DNA from: Methylomonas fluvii
GTDB taxonomy: Bacteria; Pseudomonadota; Gammaproteobacteria; Methylococcales; Methylomonadaceae
Length of the DNA: 64,000 nucleotides
Assembly: GCF_014850975.1 (NCBI RefSeq)
Contig: NZ_JACXST010000001.1
Coordinates: forward strand, 620,001 to 684,000
Reading direction: 5' to 3'
Shown: one piece after another, positions 60,310 to 64,000 of the stretch
Layout: every line of letters begins with the position of its first letter
Position numbering within the stretch: the first letter of the stretch is position 1
Made by a program: the position numbers and the translations under genes
The notes under the pieces: model-generated
The model's database searches: none
The model's input: the letters and a program-made list of their open reading frames with translations, nothing else
What the model was told of the DNA's origin: nothing

Positions 60310-61650
60310 ATGAAGAAAACACATTTGACGGAAACGCGTTTTAGCAATTTGGAGCTGTCCGACTCCATCATTAAAGGTCTGAAAGAAGCAGGATTCATCA
60401 ACTGCACACCCATTCAGGATAAATCCTTGCCCTTGTCCTTACGCGGCAAAGACATTGCCGGCCAAGCCCAAACCGGCACTGGCAAAACCGCCACATTTTT
60501 GCTGGCGACCTTTCAGCACCTGATCAACGACGAAAGCGAAAAAATCAAGAACCCGCGCGCGCTGATTCTCGCTCCAACCCGTGAGCTGGCGATCCAGATT
60601 CACAAAGACGCGGTGGCTTTGAGCAAGTATCTGAACCTGAAATTTGCGCTGATCTACGGCGGTACCGACTATCAAAAACAGTTGGATAAAATCAAAGGCA
60701 ATGTCGACATCATTATCGGCACACCGGGCCGCATTATCGATTTTTACCGGCAGGGCGCTTTCACGCTGGATAATATTCAAGTCACCGTGATGGACGAAGC
60801 TGACCGCATGTTCGATTTGGGCTTTATCAAAGACATCCGCTTCCTGTTGCGCCGCATGCCGCCGGCGGAAAAGCGCTTGAATATGCTGTTTTCGGCCACC
60901 TTATCTTATAAGGTCACCGAACTGGCCTATGAGCACATGAACAACCCGGTACTGATTCGCATCGAATCCGAGGAAGTGACTTCCAAAGCCATCAATCAGG
61001 TGGCGTATTGCCCTGCCAATGACCAAAAAATCCCGCTATTACTGGGCTTGCTGAAGCATCACCAGCCGCAGCGCAGCATCGTTTTCGTCAACACCAAACG
61101 CTGTGCCGAGCAGCTCGACGATTACCTGGCTGCTAACGGCCACAAAGTAGCCATGCTCAGCGGCGACGTGCCGCAGGAAAAGCGCCAGCGCCTGCTCAAC
61201 GACTTCCAGGAAAACCGGGTCACTTTATTGATAGCGACCGACGTAGCGGCCCGCGGTCTGCACATTCCGGATGTGTCGCATGTTTTCAACTACGACTTGC
61301 CGCAAGATGTCGAAGATTACGTGCATCGTATTGGCCGTACCGCCCGTTTTGGCGCCAGCGGCGAGGCTATCAGCTTCATTTGCGAGGAATACGCTTATTC
61401 GATGCCGGACATCGAAGATTACATTGGCGAGAAAGTGCCGGTGCAAAGCATCACGCCGGAATTGATGGTGGAAGACGTCATAAAACCCCAACGCCGCGAA
61501 CCGCGCGAACGGGTCATGCCGCGCGATAAACGCCCACCGCGTTCGGAGCACAAGCCCAGGGAACACCGTTCACCGCGCCCGGAACCCGCTACAAACCAGG
61601 CATCAACGCCCGAAAATCCTCCGCCGCCGCAAACTCAGCAACCTGCTTAA
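60310..61650 (+). CDS. rhlB: ATP-dependent RNA helicase RhlB
   Basis: The 446-residue DEAD-box helicase has FSNLELSDSIIKGLKEAGF, Q motif NCTPIQ, AQTGTGKTA, DEAD variant VMDEADRMFDLGF, SAT (LFSATLS) and HRIGRTAR. RhlB feeds RNA to polynucleotide phosphorylase in the degradosome. The C-terminus has a basic/proline-rich tail (RRPPREHRSPRP-like region). Its last 62 bases overlap the opposing yrfG gene. Confidence 0.96.
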   Translation: MKKTHLTETRFSNLELSDSIIKGLKEAGFINCTPIQDKSLPLSLRGKDIAGQAQTGTGKTATFLLATFQHLINDESEKIKNPRALILAPTRELAIQIHKDAVALSKYLNLKFALIYGGTDYQKQLDKIKGNVDIIIGTPGRIIDFYRQGAFTLDNIQVTVMDEADRMFDLGFIKDIRFLLRRMPPAEKRLNMLFSATLSYKVTELAYEHMNNPVLIRIESEEVTSKAINQVAYCPANDQKIPLLLGLLKHHQPQRSIVFVNTKRCAEQLDDYLAANGHKVAMLSGDVPQEKRQRLLNDFQENRVTLLIATDVAARGLHIPDVSHVFNYDLPQDVEDYVHRIGRTARFGASGEAISFICEEYAYSMPDIEDYIGEKVPVQSITPELMVEDVIKPQRREPRERVMPRDKRPPRSEHKPREHRSPRPEPATNQASTPENPPPPQTQQPA

Positions 61651-62245
61651 CCGGCCGTTGACTATCCGGCTTGCTGATCGACACCAGATGAGCAATGCCG
61701 AACGTCCGGGCGGATGCCAGCACGGCAACACTATCGTCTACCAGCAACGTTCTATCCTTTGCAAACCGATGTGTGTCTTGCAGGATTTGCCAAAAACCTT
61801 GCTGCTCCTTAGCAAAACCAAAATCGTGCGACGAGACAATTTCGTCGAAAAAACCATGCAGACAGGTTTTTTCCATCTTCAGATTCAAGCTGTCACGATG
61901 GGCGTTCGTCACCAGCAATAGGCGCTTGCTGCTGGCTCGCGCCGCGTCCAAAAACTCAGTGACATGCGGATGCACTGCAATCAAACCGGCCAACTCCTGC
62001 TTCAGCCCGGCGATATTCAAAGCCAATTCCTGGGTCCAATAATCCAGGCAATACCATTCCAATTTGCCTTCCATCGCTTTGAAACGCGGTGCCAACTGCT
62101 GTTTGGCGTCCTCTAGCGTCAGGCTATGCAGTTCGGCAAAGCGCAAGGGCACAAACTCCTGCCAAAAATGATTATCGAAATTCAAATCCAGTAAAGTGCC
62201 GTCCATGTCCAGTAGTACGGTATCGATTTGTTTCCAGTCGAGCAT
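61589..62245 (-). CDS. yrfG: GMP/IMP nucleotidase YrfG (HAD family)
   Basis: The 218-residue HAD hydrolase has the catalytic LLDMDGTLLDLNFDN, LLVTNAHRDS (motif II), lysine in FGFAKEQQG and LLVDDSVAVL (motif IV), the YrfG layout. It dephosphorylates purine nucleotides. The start ATG follows a gap of 177 bases to the chemotaxis gene on the other strand. Confidence 0.88.
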   Translation of the reverse strand: MLDWKQIDTVLLDMDGTLLDLNFDNHFWQEFVPLRFAELHSLTLEDAKQQLAPRFKAMEGKLEWYCLDYWTQELALNIAGLKQELAGLIAVHPHVTEFLDAARASSKRLLLVTNAHRDSLNLKMEKTCLHGFFDEIVSSHDFGFAKEQQGFWQILQDTHRFAKDRTLLVDDSVAVLASARTFGIAHLVSISKPDSQRPVKQVAEFAAAEDFRALMPGL

Positions 62246-62422
62246 TTCAGTTTATCCCTATCATTTAATAGCTCTTGTCATTCCCACACACAGCCTAAAT
62301 TAGTTTTTTATTCTAACCGGAAAATCCCTAAGTTCAGCTAGGCTTGATGTCTATAAGAAAAAGGATTAAAAGCTTTTATATCTGTTCTGTCACGGCATCG
62401 GCCGTCGAAAGGAGTTAAATTC

Positions 62423-63934
62423 ATGAGCACCATGAAAGTGCGAACCCGTTTAGGCTTGGGTTTTAGCGGAGTCTTGCTGCTACTGGCCATGATTGCCGGC
62501 ATCAGCATCAACAGCATGAACGACTTGTTGTCCAACATCGACAACATGGTCAACGATAAATTTCCGAAAACAGTCTGGGCCAATAACGTCATCGGCAACA
62601 TCAACGTTATTGCCCGCTCGATGCGCAATACCCTGATTATCAAAGACCGAGCCACCATCGATAAAGAACTGGCCCGCATTCAAGACGCACGGCGAGCTAT
62701 CAAGGAAAATCTGGATAAACTTGACGAGACTATTAGCAGCGCGGAAGGTAAAGCCGTACTCAAAAAAGTGTTGGATGCCCGGACACCTTACGTGAATGCC
62801 CAGGATCAGTTCATCAAATTAGCCGGCGAGGGCAAGCAAGCGGAAGCGGCGGATTTTCTGCTGTCCCAAGTCAGGAAGTTGCAAACCGAGTATATCGATT
62901 CGGTAGCCGCGCTAATTGATTTTCAAACCAAGCTAATGAAACAATCCGGAGTAGAAGCCAAGGAAACGGTCAATCACAGCGTGAATTTGATTACCACACT
63001 GGCGCTAGTTTCCGTACTGATTGGTGGCGTTGCCGGCTATCTGATCACTAAAAGCTTAATGACGCAGCTTGGCGGAGAACCCGGCTATGCTGCCGAAGCG
63101 GTCAATACCATGGCCGCCGGCGATCTTTCCGTAGCGATAGAACTGCGGGAAGGCGACACCAGCAGTTTGTTGTACGATTTAAAAGGCATGCGCGACCAGC
63201 TTAGTAACGTCGTCCAGCAAGTTTTGGGTAATGCCGACGTGTTAAGTTCGGCGTCCAAGGAAGTTAGCGCTACCGCGCAATCGATCAGCCAAGCCACCAC
63301 CGAGCAGGCGGCCAGTGTCGAAGAAACCACCAGCTCCATCGAACAACTCAGCGCCTCGGTGCAACAAAATACCGAGAATGCCCACGTCACCGAACAGATG
63401 GCCGGTAAATCCGCCAGCGAGGCCAAACAAGGCGGCGAAGCGGTAATCGAAACCGTCAATGCCATGAAACATATCGCCAAAAAAATCGGGCTGATCGAAG
63501 ACATTGCCTACAAAACCAATTTATTGTCCTTAAACGCGGCAATCGAGGCCGCCTCGGCCGGCGAACACGGTAAAGGCTTTGCCGTGGTGGCGGCGGAAGT
63601 CCGTAAATTGGCGGAAAGCAGCCGCACCACGGCGGCGGAAATCAACGAATTGGCATCCAACAGCGTCTCGATTGCCGAAAAAGCCGGGGTGCTCATCGGC
63701 CATGTGCTGCCGGACATTGTGAAAACAGCGGACCTGGTCCAAGAGATCAATGCCGCGTCAGCAGAACAAGCCAGCGGCATCAAACAAATCAGCGAGGCCA
63801 TGCGGCAGTTGGACAGAGTCACGCAACAAAACGCGGCCGCCTCGGAAGAAATGGCCGCAACCGCCGAGGAATTGAACGGCCAAGCCGAACAACTGCAAAG
63901 CGTGGTTGGTTTTTTCAAGTTAGCGAACAGTTAA
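62423..63934 (+). CDS. Methyl-accepting chemotaxis protein
   Basis: The 503-residue receptor has an N-terminal membrane helix ([20 protein letters not shown]), a four-helix-bundle sensor (30-190, 4HB_MCP type), a second membrane helix ([20 protein letters not shown]), a HAMP domain and the signalling hairpin with [39 protein letters not shown] precedes the ATG. Ligand is unknown. No cheA/cheW gene is in the window. Confidence 0.93.
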   Translation: MSTMKVRTRLGLGFSGVLLLLAMIAGISINSMNDLLSNIDNMVNDKFPKTVWANNVIGNINVIARSMRNTLIIKDRATIDKELARIQDARRAIKENLDKLDETISSAEGKAVLKKVLDARTPYVNAQDQFIKLAGEGKQAEAADFLLSQVRKLQTEYIDSVAALIDFQTKLMKQSGVEAKETVNHSVNLITTLALVSVLIGGVAGYLITKSLMTQLGGEPGYAAEAVNTMAAGDLSVAIELREGDTSSLLYDLKGMRDQLSNVVQQVLGNADVLSSASKEVSATAQSISQATTEQAASVEETTSSIEQLSASVQQNTENAHVTEQMAGKSASEAKQGGEAVIETVNAMKHIAKKIGLIEDIAYKTNLLSLNAAIEAASAGEHGKGFAVVAAEVRKLAESSRTTAAEINELASNSVSIAEKAGVLIGHVLPDIVKTADLVQEINAASAEQASGIKQISEAMRQLDRVTQQNAAASEEMAATAEELNGQAEQLQSVVGFFKLANS

Positions 63935-64000
63935 AAGTGCTTTCACGCCGATCTTGGCATGGAAAGGAAACCCACGTCAGCAACCCAACCAGCGACCAAG

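Overview
The window is a chromosomal segment of a gammaproteobacterium. The replication-initiation cluster dnaA-dnaN-recF-gyrB, the trxA/rho/rhlB neighbourhood, hemL, hldE and an E. coli-like YchJ all fit this class. A methanotroph-like (Methylococcales) host is my guess from overall gene style; nothing in the window proves it.

Layout. (1) 1-10.85 kb is an accessory island ending 12-18 bp beyond the gyrB stop codon. It holds a Tn7-like transposition operon read leftwards (tnsA, tnsB, tnsC, tniQ; tniQ runs off the window), its probable XRE regulator, a small controller-like XRE gene, the last 72 codons of a type I restriction hsdR gene, and a three-gene defence operon: an Mrr-like nuclease, an OLD/GajA-type ATPase-TOPRIM nuclease and a UvrD/GajB-type helicase. 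tnsB carries an in-frame amber codon that separates an 89-residue C-terminal tail. The island ends in three ~21-bp repeats with the layout of TnsB-type binding sites. (2) 10.86-17.1 kb is gyrB-recF-dnaN-dnaA with DnaA boxes. (3) 17.2-23.0 kb is housekeeping (gmk, hemL, PsiE-like, rmuC) plus lipoproteins, followed by an oriC-like AT-rich stretch with DnaA boxes at about 23.0-23.2 kb. (4) 23.4-27.2 kb is an AAA ATPase overlapping a TPR protein built of ten near-identical 48-residue repeats, which looks like a split STAND-type system. (5) 27.3-39.2 kb holds a hotdog-like protein, an RND efflux pair, GST, a deaminase, ubiA, a nuclease-like 421-residue protein with a 43-residue partner, a RelE/HigA-type toxin-antitoxin pair and hldE. 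(6) 39.2-49.9 kb holds arsC, wrbA and an eight-gene leftward cluster of DGPF/YCII, VOC and SRPBCC proteins ending in a class D beta-lactamase. Two identical-pattern promoters (TGTCGA-N17-CGAC) drive it, and its likely ECF42-type sigma factor lies at 48.1-49.3 kb. A foreign, AT-rich KAP-type NTPase gene sits between them, bracketed by inverted copies of the repeats found at the gyrB end of the island. (7) 49.9-55.3 kb holds an aminotransferase with paired MarR operators, AraC, membrane proteins, a broken IS3 fragment and an intact IS110-family element with a candidate bridge RNA. (8) 55.4-64 kb holds a GH5 hydrolase, an SbmA/YddA-like ABC protein with a ruined nucleotide-binding site, rho, trxA, rhlB, yrfG and a chemotaxis receptor.

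The most notable signal is the shared end sequence. The same ~55-bp module (about 46 of 55 positions alike by eye) lies at the gyrB end of the Tn7-like/defence island and upstream of the KAP gene, and an inverted, more dispersed copy lies downstream of the KAP gene. This suggests a Tn7-like family that uses gyrB as attachment site and has also generated a one-gene defence cassette. All calls come from reading the sequence; no database search was made.
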